From positions 1 to 35,885 of the forward strand of contig CAZVWV010000020.1 of assembly GCA_964631745.1 (NCBI GenBank): a stretch of DNA of 35,885 bases, written 5' to 3'. The stretch is from CAZVWV01 sp964631745. Its GTDB lineage: Bacteria; Bdellovibrionota_C; UBA2361; JBGSMV01. The first letter of the stretch is position 1; each line of letters opens with the position of its first letter. Positions 1 through 7,027 of this stretch are shown one piece after another. A model generated the notes under the pieces. The model saw only the letters and a list, made by a program, of their open reading frames with translations, ran no database searches and was not told the origin of the DNA. A program made the position numbers and the translations under genes.

Positions 1-50
1 GAGTCGTCGGCGCTACTTAATATCCCTGCTTCGCCCGGGGTTTTTGAGCA
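1..50. repeat. Truncated terminal part of dispersed repeat (copy A)
   Basis: The first 50 bases match the inverted left end of the repeat copy at 26700-26905: GTCGTCGGCGCT, then a TAATAT core, then CTGCTTCGCCCGG. They also share the CCCGGGGTTTTTGA-type outer end with copies D and E. The rest of this copy lies outside the window. Confidence 0.7.
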
Positions 51-146
51 AATACAAGAAGATTGGCTAACCGGCTGATATATTTCATAAAACATAAATA
101 GCGAGCGGCAAACGCTGAAGGCGACGTAGCGACACCCGAGCAGCGC

Positions 147-551
147 TCATTCCCACGGAAATTTCACCACCGCCTGGCGAATCCCTAAGCTAAAGTCCGG
201 CTTGAATTTGGTATTTGGAAGCGTATACAAACAACAGGTACGCAGCTCGACTCTCATTTTTCTCAGATATTCACTTGCAGCCTCTAAGCTGGCGCCTAAT
301 TCGAGTACGTCTTCAACCAGAAGTACGCGCTCGCCGGTCAAATCTTCATCAATTCGAGTAACCACCTTGCTGCGCTCGCCGTCTTTTCTAACCGTAAGCG
401 AGTGCAATCTCGGAACACGCAGGTGCTTGGAGAGAAGACAGGCCGGTACTAAACCCCCTCTGGCGATCCCAATTATTACAGTCGGTGAAAAGTTGATAAC
501 CTTAGCAAGCTTTTGTATCTCAATTTCCACTTCGGCCCAATTCATATGCAT
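147..551 (-). CDS. Phosphoribosyltransferase, Gpt/COG2236-like
   Basis: Predicted type I phosphoribosyltransferase, about 134 residues from the ATG at 551; an in-frame upstream start at 572 would add seven residues. The N-terminal strand and loop IGIARGGLVPA and the PRPP-binding stretch VLLVEDVLELGASL are visible. The C-terminus ends in KFPWE, a hallmark I associate with the short COG2236 purine-type phosphoribosyltransferases. In the PRPP loop an E-L pair stands where T-T or T-G is common, so the substrate is uncertain; xanthine, guanine or hypoxanthine salvage is family-level inference. It lies downstream of brnTA on the same strand but has its own -10-like box (559-564) seven bases before the ATG, suggesting a leaderless transcript. 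Confidence 0.8.
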   Translation of the reverse strand: MHMNWAEVEIEIQKLAKVINFSPTVIIGIARGGLVPACLLSKHLRVPRLHSLTVRKDGERSKVVTRIDEDLTGERVLLVEDVLELGASLEAASEYLRKMRVELRTCCLYTLPNTKFKPDFSLGIRQAVVKFPWE

Positions 552-564
552 CGGAAGTAGTATA
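552..564 (-). promoter_or_regulatory. Candidate -10 box of the phosphoribosyltransferase gene (leaderless)
   Basis: On the minus strand TATACT (564 down to 559) is followed by seven bases and then ATG at 551, with no Shine-Dalgarno sequence. No convincing -35 box is seen at the right distance, so this is weaker than the toxin-antitoxin promoters below. Confidence 0.4.
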
Positions 565-653
565 ATTAGCACTTAAGAACTAGCTGTTTCGGTTGACTTT
601 ATTACCCGCGAACTCTTGCCGGGTTGTAACGTCGATCCATATGGCCAGTCCTT

Positions 654-950
654 TTACTTGCGGCGTCTCGCGTGCGTTCCAGTTGCCCTACACTCTTCTT
701 CTAATTTTTCTGCGAGCAAAACTTTCATTAGAGATTGATAAGGAACATCTCGCTTATTGGCTAAAACTTTTAAGGCCTCAATTAAAGACGTGGGAAGCCT
801 AACCGAGATCGTTTTTAAAGAAGGTTTCAAATTTGGAAAGACACCCACTCGGCCCTTAGACCAATCAATGTATTCAGTTGAATCATGTTTAGCCCAAAAT
901 TTTTGCTCAGCCTCTTCGGACTTAAATTCTGGTATAGTCTTACGTGCCAT
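654..950 (-). CDS. brnA: BrnA-like antitoxin (ribbon-helix-helix)
   Basis: A 98-residue protein whose C-terminal half has a ribbon-helix-helix DNA-binding pattern: the strand KTISVRLP, then helices around LIEALKVLANKRD and YQSLMKVLLAEKLEEE. The N-terminal half (FKSEEAEQKFWAKHDSTEYIDW) is typical of the CopG-type antitoxins paired with BrnT toxins. It is the second gene of the pair and overlaps the end of brnT by 11 bases, so the two are translationally coupled; AGAGG precedes the ATG. Its expected role is to bind and neutralise BrnT and repress the operon. Confidence 0.85.
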   Translation of the reverse strand: MARKTIPEFKSEEAEQKFWAKHDSTEYIDWSKGRVGVFPNLKPSLKTISVRLPTSLIEALKVLANKRDVPYQSLMKVLLAEKLEEECRATGTHARRRK

Positions 951-1242
951 AAACCTCTCTCTCTTTTTTGCTCATATCTCTAGCCGAAATTACGCGGATG
1001 CGTTTATGGCGAAGAGTGAAGGCGATAAATAAGTGTCGATCATTGTCTGTTCTTCCCAGCGCAAACATGCGGCGCTCCTTTCCTGAATGCTTAAAGTCTT
1101 CCGCCACAACCAATGGTTGGTTGAAAAATATCTGTTCGCATTCCAAGGGCGAAACCGCGTGTTTAAACCAATTTTTCTCCAGACTCCCTTGATCCCATTC
1201 AAATCCCTGGAAATCCTTAATAAAGTCGTCAGACACGATCAA
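940..1242 (-). CDS. brnT: BrnT-like toxin (RelE-fold ribonuclease)
   Basis: About 100 residues with the BrnT pattern: FEWDQGSLEKNWFKHAVS near the N-terminus (family consensus FEWDxxKxxxNxxKHGVS), a central RRMFALGRTDNDRHLFIAFTLR, and a C-terminal RVISARDMSKKEREVY. BrnT toxins are RelE-fold ribonucleases that inhibit translation; toxin-before-antitoxin order is normal for this family. The longest frame starts at a TTG (1242), but the -10 box at 1243-1248 would place transcription start near 1236, where an in-frame GTG lies. The GTG is therefore the better start and the mRNA may be leaderless. Confidence 0.85.
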   Translation of the reverse strand: MIVSDDFIKDFQGFEWDQGSLEKNWFKHAVSPLECEQIFFNQPLVVAEDFKHSGKERRMFALGRTDNDRHLFIAFTLRHKRIRVISARDMSKKEREVYGT

Positions 1243-1271
1243 AGTATATAATGGTCATATACAAGATACAA
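1243..1271 (-). promoter_or_regulatory. brnTA promoter with palindromic operator
   Basis: Minus strand: -35-like TTGTAT (1271 to 1266), a 17-base spacer and -10 TATACT (1248 to 1243). The palindrome GTATAT-7 bases-ATATAC (1244-1262) covers the -10 and spacer and is a candidate BrnA operator. Confidence 0.5.
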
Positions 1272-1489
1272 GAAAAATATCACCCCAACCATTCCAGTAT
1301 GCTTCCTGCTGTAGTCGTCACGACTCTTTAGTAAAGGTACGACTCTCATTGCCAACGAGCAAATTGATCGTCAATTTCGTCTCTAGCCCCTGCCGACCGG
1401 ATCGGTTGGCTATTGCCTGCCCCACGTGCCGCAAATACAAAAAGCGATTTGTTTGTATTTAAACACTTGATAATATTGAGTTTGGGTCT

Positions 1490-1532
1490 GACTTACACTA
1501 CGGATTTATGTTATAAATCCGTAGTGTAAGTC
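1490..1532. repeat. Perfect 20-bp inverted repeat with 3-base loop
   Basis: Left arm 1490-1509 and right arm 1513-1532 are exact reverse complements around the loop GTT. No T-tract follows on either strand, so a simple terminator is unlikely. No open frame surrounds it. Confidence 0.85.
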
Positions 1533-1612
1533 AATAAAAATTGGCACCCTCCCGCCCCGTGGCAGCGCTGTATGTTGCTCTTTCTAGACTAAGGCTCGGT
1601 AGCAATTAGTAG

Positions 1613-1790
1613 GGGGCTGCGGCTTCGCCCTCCACAACCTTGCCACCACGATCACCGGCCGGCGGGGACGCCAGCGGCGAGATCTCTTGGCTTGTGGTCT
1701 TTGGCGCCCAGGTGGTGGCTTCGCCCTAGAAAGCCTTGCCACCACAACCACCGGCCGACGAGTCGTCGGCGCTCCGAATATTGCCTTGGC
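1613..1790 (-). repeat. Dispersed repeat, copy B (two tandem half-units)
   Basis: Two units share a GGCTTCGCCCT...CTTGCCACCAC...CACCGGCC core (about 1619-1665 and 1714-1765). The second continues into GACGAGTCGTCGGCGCTCC and an AATATT end. The orientation is opposite to copies D and E. It lies immediately 3' of the gene ending at 1794. Confidence 0.7.
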
Positions 1791-1793
1791 CCG

Positions 1794-3668
1794 CTACTTA
1801 ATCACATCCCGATACTCCAACGGGATTTTCTGCGACTCTTTACTGTGCGTGCTCTCGGGTCTGGCTAGCAGCACGTCACTCAACTCGGTTTTTGGTTTAG
1901 CATCCCCTCTGTTTTTGACTAATTCGGAATCTTTACCAGCAAATTCGGTGGAGTATTTTTCCTGGTCAGGGTTGACCTCTGCGTTTTGAAAACCCTTTTC
2001 TCCTTTTATGCCGGGGCCCTCTTCTCCCAACTGGCCCTCGTCCGATCTTTTCTCGCCCGCTTTGGGCAAAGAACTTTTCTTGGCGTCTTGGTTGTTATCA
2101 CTACCTTCCTCAGCGCTCTCCTTGGCGTTCTCTGCGCCGTGATTCTCAGAAGATTTCGCCTCCTGCTCTTTTTTCTCTGAAGGTTTTGTTTGGCCTGCTT
2201 GCTCGCCCTTACTCTGTTGATTCTGGTCCTGTTTCTTTTCCTGTGATGACTCTTTCTTCTTATCACCGGCCGAGCCCTGCTCGCCTTTTTCGCCTGAATT
2301 TGCTTGCTGGTCATTCCCAGGCTTATCTAGCGATTGCTTAACTTCATCTAAAGATTTTTTTACCTGATCGAGCCCAGCTTCTCCTTTAGCCTCCTGCCCC
2401 TTTCCGTCTTTACCCTGAGCCTCGCCTTTCGCGCCCGCCTTGGATTCTTGTCCGGTATTCCCCGCCTGGCCTTCTTTCCCCTCTTTTCCGTCTTCCCCTT
2501 CTTTGCCGTCGGCCTGCTCACCGTCCTTTTGCGCGCCCTCACTTTGTCCTTTCTCACCCTGCTTATCAGACTGAGACTGCCCTTTTTCGCCCTTCTGCTG
2601 TTCGCCTTGCGCGCCCCCCTCTTGTTGCTGTGTACCGGAGCTCTGCCCCTCTCCTTGTTTATCCGAACTCCCCTCGCCACTGCCTTGCCCTTTCTGCCCC
2701 TCTCCGTCGTTGCCGTCTGCCGACTTCTGTTCCTGCTTGCCATCCTTTCCAGCCTTAGAGCCGGAGTCCCCCTCTTTTCCGTCTTTCCCATCCTTAGAAT
2801 CAGAATCTTTTTTCTGTTCCGAATCGGCCTGACTTGCCCCAGATTTTTCTGCGCCCGCGCTTTTCTCTTTCTGTTTATCGCTCTCTTTTCTCTCTGGCTC
2901 CGGAGTCGGTGTGGGCGTAAACGCTTTGCCCTTTTCACGAGAGATCTTATTTGGCTCTACAATCTTGGAAACACCCTCTTGGCTTTCACTCACGCTCATA
3001 GCTTCGTTCAAATCATCTTCGGCCCGCTTAAGCGCCTCTTTAATTTCGTCCTTCGAGGATCCTTGCTGGTCCAATATTTTCGCGAGCTCTTTTAAATCCT
3101 CACTTAATTTTGGCGGCACGAATTCTTCACTCGCTAGCGCCATTAAATTCTTGGATTGTTCAGACACGGGCGCATATGCGCCCCCTCCCATTAATAACCA
3201 CAGCAAACACCCCCATGTGAGTGGAAGCGAACAAGCTAGCTGTTTCAAGCGACGCGGCAAACCTGCAAAGCGTATACTCGTAGGAAGGATATCTCTTAAA
3301 CGTTCACTCAGTTGTGAGTCAATTAGATCAATGCGCGCGTCCTGTCTTCCAAAACCGACATCAAGGTCACCCTTTCTAAGTTCGACCAGTGCCGCAGCTT
3401 GATCTTTAGTCTGAACGGCCTGGTCCAGATAAATTGCGGCGCTGATCAGATCTACTTTTTTAAAGTAGCCGAGCCTTCGCGCCAAGCTACCGCACAGAGC
3501 CATACCCGCTAAAAAGACTGCCACGGCGAGCATCGCCGAAACTCGCCAGCACAGCACACCGATCAAAGAAAGATTCGAGACAGCTAAGAGAAAAAACAGC
3601 GAAAGCGTCGCCAATTTTTGACGGCCAAGCTTTGATTTAATGTACGAAAGAATTTCTTTTAGCTGCAT
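1794..3668 (-). CDS. Membrane protein with very long low-complexity tail
   Basis: A 624-residue protein with two N-terminal membrane segments (about residues 18-40 and 44-62), a soluble stretch of about 80 residues, and a third hydrophobic segment near 148-168. From about residue 235 to 570 it is almost wholly G, K, E, Q, S and D in loose repeats such as GKDGKEGD, GEKGQS and KQGEGQ, and must be disordered and highly charged. The last 50 residues are more normal. The two-plus-one membrane layout recalls DUF4175-type proteins, but I cannot confirm that. It lies in line with mltG, 47 bp downstream. The low complexity creates long open frames in other frames and on the opposite strand; these are artefacts. 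Function unknown. Confidence 0.75.
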   Translation of the reverse strand: MQLKEILSYIKSKLGRQKLATLSLFFLLAVSNLSLIGVLCWRVSAMLAVAVFLAGMALCGSLARRLGYFKKVDLISAAIYLDQAVQTKDQAAALVELRKGDLDVGFGRQDARIDLIDSQLSERLRDILPTSIRFAGLPRRLKQLACSLPLTWGCLLWLLMGGGAYAPVSEQSKNLMALASEEFVPPKLSEDLKELAKILDQQGSSKDEIKEALKRAEDDLNEAMSVSESQEGVSKIVEPNKISREKGKAFTPTPTPEPERKESDKQKEKSAGAEKSGASQADSEQKKDSDSKDGKDGKEGDSGSKAGKDGKQEQKSADGNDGEGQKGQGSGEGSSDKQGEGQSSGTQQQEGGAQGEQQKGEKGQSQSDKQGEKGQSEGAQKDGEQADGKEGEDGKEGKEGQAGNTGQESKAGAKGEAQGKDGKGQEAKGEAGLDQVKKSLDEVKQSLDKPGNDQQANSGEKGEQGSAGDKKKESSQEKKQDQNQQSKGEQAGQTKPSEKKEQEAKSSENHGAENAKESAEEGSDNNQDAKKSSLPKAGEKRSDEGQLGEEGPGIKGEKGFQNAEVNPDQEKYSTEFAGKDSELVKNRGDAKPKTELSDVLLARPESTHSKESQKIPLEYRDVIK

Positions 3669-3715
3669 AGAGCTTTATGGCAAACGTGGAGGGCAAAGAG
3701 GCGCAAGACTAAAAG

Positions 3716-4741
3716 CTAGTTTGCAACCGTTCCCTTAACTAACTTTGCCACATTTTCGTTGTGTTCCGCGAGGGTGGTCGAAAAAACATGCCCACCAGTG
3801 CCATCCGCTACAAAATACAGGAATTGGGTTTCAGCCGGAAAAAGCGCTGCTTTTACGGCAGACTCGCCGGGATTGCAGATCGGCCCAGGCGGCAAGCCCA
3901 AATTCGTATAAGTATTGTAAGGCGTGGGCGTTTGTAGGTCTTCTTTGGTGATATTTCCGTTAAAATTCTGAATACCATAAATCACAGTCGGGTCGGATTG
4001 AAGCTTAATGCCCATCTTGAGCCGGTTGTGAAAAACTGAAGAGATCACAGGTTGTTCGGATACTCTGCCGGTTTCCTTTTCAATGATAGAAGCCAGCGTG
4101 AGAATCTCATGACGGGACATCCCCAGTTTATCAGCCTGATCAGAGAAATCTTTGGGCCAGTGCGTTTCGCCTTCCTCCAGCATCTTCCAGATCACATCTT
4201 TGGCGGTGATTGGGCGTGAGAAAAAATATGTGTCGGGATACAGATATCCTTCGAAGCTATTCGAGGCGATTCCGGCCCGAGCCAGCAACGTGCCGCTCAC
4301 GAGTTCGTTTTCCATCTCCTCTTTTGAGAGCAGACCCGAGTCGGCCACTATCCTTGATAATTCATGGATAGAAATCCCAGGAGCCAACATAACTGTACGA
4401 TTCAAAACCTCCCCTGAAACTAATTTGGCTAACACCTTTGCGGGGGACATTGCGGGCGAGAGCATGTATTCACCGGCCTTAATCTTATCGGTCGGACTCC
4501 CTTTCAAGCGCGCCATCAGGTCGAGCCCACGTGCATAGCGCACGATGCCTTTATCCTTTAGGAGCCTACAAACGTCTTTAAAAGTCATGCCTTGGCTAAT
4601 CTCAACCGACACCTCTTTTGCATCAGCAGGATTCACCGGTTCAAATAGTGCGCGTGTCATGAAGGAATAAACCAACAGAGACAAAAGCACCGGTATGATT
4701 ACTAGAAGAAGAAGTCGCAAAATATGGAAAAGTTTATGCAT
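3716..4741 (-). CDS. mltG: Endolytic murein transglycosylase MltG
   Basis: A 341-residue MltG (YceG) homologue, full length. It has one N-terminal membrane helix (about 6-28), a LysM-like region (about 44-115), then the catalytic domain. Diagnostic stretches are EGYLYPDTYFF, ASIIEKETG (Glu221 matching the catalytic Glu of the family), VFHNRLKMGIKLQSDPTVIYG, NTYTNLGLPPGPI and FYFVADGTGGH-like text near the end. The enzyme cuts nascent glycan strands in the inner-membrane-proximal periplasm. Its ATG overlaps the 3' end of ruvX by 8 bases, so the two are one operon. Confidence 0.95.
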   Translation of the reverse strand: MHKLFHILRLLLLVIIPVLLSLLVYSFMTRALFEPVNPADAKEVSVEISQGMTFKDVCRLLKDKGIVRYARGLDLMARLKGSPTDKIKAGEYMLSPAMSPAKVLAKLVSGEVLNRTVMLAPGISIHELSRIVADSGLLSKEEMENELVSGTLLARAGIASNSFEGYLYPDTYFFSRPITAKDVIWKMLEEGETHWPKDFSDQADKLGMSRHEILTLASIIEKETGRVSEQPVISSVFHNRLKMGIKLQSDPTVIYGIQNFNGNITKEDLQTPTPYNTYTNLGLPPGPICNPGESAVKAALFPAETQFLYFVADGTGGHVFSTTLAEHNENVAKLVKGTVAN

Positions 4742-5175
4742 GATTTATAACGTCTAAATATCTCTGGAGTATAATAGATGCAGCCACGCTGTCGAGCATC
4801 CCCTTTTTAGATCCNNNNNNNNNNNNNNNNNNNNNNNNNNNNNNNNNNNNNTTTGTGTCTTAATGCTTCAAGCGCCTCTTCGGAGCTAGCGTATTCATCC
4901 ACGAACTCTATTTTTATAGCGGCACGCTTTTCAAAGCGTGCTACATATCTGCGAATCGACTCAGACTCCGCCGTTTCTTCATTTCCTTCACCAAGTGGAA
5001 GCCCCACAACCAAGGTTTGAATAGAGTGTCTTTGAAGGATCTCCAAAATCATCTTTTCGGCATATTTTCCAGCACGTTCAAGTACGTATAATGGCTCAGG
5101 AATTGGCAGTTCGGTATCACACATGGCAAGTCCTATGCGTTTCCTTCCGATATCTAAGGCGAGTATTTTGGACAT
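4734..5175 (-). CDS. ruvX: RuvX/YqgF-type nuclease (interrupted by assembly gap)
   Basis: The N-terminal part MSKILALDIGRKRIGLA carries the first RNase-H-fold Asp, VVGLPLG the second region and VDEYASSEEA the third. After the N gap the minus strand reads SKKGMLDSVAASIILQRYLD, the conserved YqgF C-terminus, ending at a TAA inside the first codons of mltG. With 37 Ns the two halves are out of frame and an apparent stop falls at 4807; a gap length one base different modulo 3 restores a single protein. I therefore read this as one intact gene with a mis-sized gap. The family acts in 16S rRNA 5' maturation and/or Holliday-junction cleavage. Confidence 0.88.
4815..4851. other. Assembly gap (37 N) inside ruvX
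   Basis: The flanking reading frames disagree by one base, so the stated gap length is not the true one. Spacing between the two conserved blocks in the family suggests the real insert is shorter. Confidence 0.95.
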
Positions 5176-5201
5176 TACGAGATCATATCTGATCCGACAT
5201 T

Positions 5202-5233
5202 AAAAAACACCGTCTCAAAAGAGAACGGTTTTT
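5202..5233. terminator. Bidirectional terminator-like hairpin between divergent genes
   Basis: An A-tract (5202-5207), stem ACCGTCTC / GAGAACGGT with one bulged A and loop AAAA (5209-5229), then a T-tract (5229-5233). The form fits a Rho-independent terminator on both strands. It lies between the divergent starts of ruvX and the M23 gene, so it could be an attenuator or a relic. Confidence 0.55.
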
Positions 5234-5284
5234 GCATTACGCCCCTTGTCGCACAGACTGAGATCCCGTCTAATTGGGAAAGTC

Positions 5285-6640
5285 ATGTTGATTAAAGAGG
5301 TTAGGGTGCCTGGCACTCCGAAAATAAAGGTTTTTATAGTGGCCCTTGGGGTTACTATCCTGTTTGGAATGTTAGGCGGGAATGAGAACTTTCGTTTAGT
5401 GCCTGGCTATTCATCTATTGCTCCTGATTTAACAAAATCTAAACAACAAAGTAGGGCCAGACATTTTGCAGAGATCGCAAAACGCGTAGCCGATGGGGTT
5501 GGTCGGGGCTTCAGCGCGGTGACTGCGCTAAGTCATACCGTTCGCCCCGGCGAAACGATATCTGCTATTTGGACCAAATACGGTTCAACCAAGGAAAGAG
5601 CGCAGTCGGCAGAGAGCGCGCTTCGACTTCTAAACGCGCATAAATTAAAGGCCGGAGAAACTGTCGATCTTCAGCTTTCTGATTCCGGCGGCGTGCTTGG
5701 GTTCTCAAAGGAACTAACAAACGGGCAGCGGTTAGTGCTTGATTCCTCCAAGACCTCCGGCTACGCAGCTTCGTTGGTTTCAATTCCCACAGAAGAACAG
5801 GAGCGCACCGTATCTGGTAACATAGAGTCTTCCTTATTTAACGCCGCTGTCGAGCGGGATGTTCCCTACGAGGTCGTAGATCAGTTCGTCGATCTTTTTA
5901 GTGACAAAGTTGAATTCCGTCGCGATCTGCAACCCGGAGACACATTCACTATTATATACGATCAATACGTAAACCCTTCCGGAGAAGTAGTACGCACAGA
6001 CACGATTAGATCTGCAAGCCTCTATACCGGCGGAAAACTTATGGCAGTTGTTTCGCATCAGGGCTCAGATGGCAAAATTCACTATTACGATCAGGGTGGG
6101 AATTTGATCGGCAATTATTTCCTAAGGTATCCCCTGAAGTTCAGCCGCATCTCCTCGGCCTTCTCTAGCGCCCGTTTTCATCCCGTACTTGGAATTCGGC
6201 GGCCTCACAACGGAGTTGATTTCGCAGCGCCGACCGGCACTGCCGTGCGAAGTGTGGCCGATGGCATTGTTGAATACGTGGGCTTTGATTCCTCTTCGGG
6301 TAAGGCCATAAAAATTCGGCACGACGGCCGCTACACCACGGCATACCTTCACCTTTCGAAATTTGCTTCTGGCTTGCATCGCGGGTCACGTATCACGCGA
6401 GGCGAAGTGATCGGAGCGGTTGGTCAAACAGGACTCGCAACCGGTCCGCACCTGCATTTTAGCCTTTTCGATCGCGGTAAATTCGTAAATCCACTCATGG
6501 CGCAGCTGCCGGTAATCGGAAGCGATACACAAAGTATCCCAAAGACCGTCTTAGCAGCCGAGCTTGGAAGGCTTGAGGCGGAGCGTAGCAAGCTTATGCT
6601 GGCTATGAATAACGGGGATTCAGCGAAGCGCCATTCGTAA
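5285..6640 (+). CDS. M23 family murein endopeptidase, MepM-like
   Basis: About 451 residues from the ATG at 5285 (GGGAAAG upstream); an in-frame TTG at 5246 gives a longer form. One N-terminal membrane anchor (about 14-31) is followed by a LysM/OapA-like stretch beginning HTVRPGETISAIW, a second domain around DLQPGDTFTIIYDQY, and a C-terminal LytM domain. The zinc and catalytic residues are present: HNGVD (His308, Asp312), AYLHLS (His356) and PHLHF (His389, His391). The architecture matches MepM (YebA), a D,D-endopeptidase that opens peptide crosslinks in the periplasm. Its neighbours mltG and ruvX are divergent. Confidence 0.92.
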   Translation: MLIKEVRVPGTPKIKVFIVALGVTILFGMLGGNENFRLVPGYSSIAPDLTKSKQQSRARHFAEIAKRVADGVGRGFSAVTALSHTVRPGETISAIWTKYGSTKERAQSAESALRLLNAHKLKAGETVDLQLSDSGGVLGFSKELTNGQRLVLDSSKTSGYAASLVSIPTEEQERTVSGNIESSLFNAAVERDVPYEVVDQFVDLFSDKVEFRRDLQPGDTFTIIYDQYVNPSGEVVRTDTIRSASLYTGGKLMAVVSHQGSDGKIHYYDQGGNLIGNYFLRYPLKFSRISSAFSSARFHPVLGIRRPHNGVDFAAPTGTAVRSVADGIVEYVGFDSSSGKAIKIRHDGRYTTAYLHLSKFASGLHRGSRITRGEVIGAVGQTGLATGPHLHFSLFDRGKFVNPLMAQLPVIGSDTQSIPKTVLAAELGRLEAERSKLMLAMNNGDSAKRHS

Positions 6641-6720
6641 GACTTTAAAGCCAAGGACGTATCGTCAAGCGCTGTTCCGTTGAATAATATTCGGTGGCGT
6701 ACGGGATTAATTGATTTTAT

Positions 6721-6829
6721 TCACCACGAAGAGCGCGAAGTTCACGAAGAAGTCACGAAGCAGGAATTAAAGAACAAATCTTTTAATGCCTTCGTGCCCC
6801 CTTCGTGTCCGCCGTGTCCTTCGTGGCGA
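6721..6829. repeat. Interrupted palindrome built of CACGAAG / CTTCGTG units
   Basis: The left arm (6721-6760) has ACCACGAAG, a degenerate unit, then TTCACGAAG and GTCACGAAG. The right arm (6790-6829) has the complementary CTTCGTG-type units ending TCCTTCGTGGCGA. Arms are separated by about 30 bases. The ORF across it is an artefact of the repeat. Similar CACGAAG palindromes are common between genes in environmental bacteria. Confidence 0.75.
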
Positions 6830-6923
6830 TTACTTCTTACGCATTACCACCAATGCGATAATTATAGATATAGTTAACCAGTCATGACTAGTCTCGTAGG
6901 AAGCCCGCAACAACTTGGACATA

Positions 6924-7011
6924 GCGGTGGCTTCGCCCTAGACGGCAGTGCCGCCATCGAGATAGGCCGGCGCGGCCGCCTCTGCGCTCCATTGCTCTCC
7001 GGACCCCGGAG
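6924..7011 (-). repeat. Dispersed repeat, copy C (degenerate), plus short hairpin
   Basis: It begins GCGGTGGCTTCGCCCTAGA and follows the copy B order through GGCCGGCG to CTGCGCTCC, with substitutions. A small hairpin CTCCGG-ACC-CCGGAG (6997-7011) ends it, 16 bases before the cinA ATG. The upstream extension of the cinA frame runs through this repeat. Confidence 0.6.
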
Positions 7012-7027
7012 CAGCTACGATAAGCTT

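Noticed and set aside
1490..1532. Hairpin as Rho-independent terminator
   Set aside because: No T-tract follows the stem on either strand.
2006..3402. Several long open frames opposite or out of frame with the low-complexity gene
   Set aside because: They are leucine/phenylalanine- or arginine/lysine-rich products of the skewed codons of the G/K/E/S-rich tail, without start signals or domains.
4807..5175. Apparent truncation or frameshift of ruvX
   Set aside because: The conserved C-terminus is present after the N gap in another frame; the gap length is an assembly estimate, so a real mutation is not supported.
6680..6877. 65-codon ORF upstream of cinA
   Set aside because: It is encoded almost wholly by the CACGAAG palindrome and has no gene-like features.
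6884..7027. Extended N-terminus of CinA
   Set aside because: The extension lies in repeat copy C, and the family start is at 7028.
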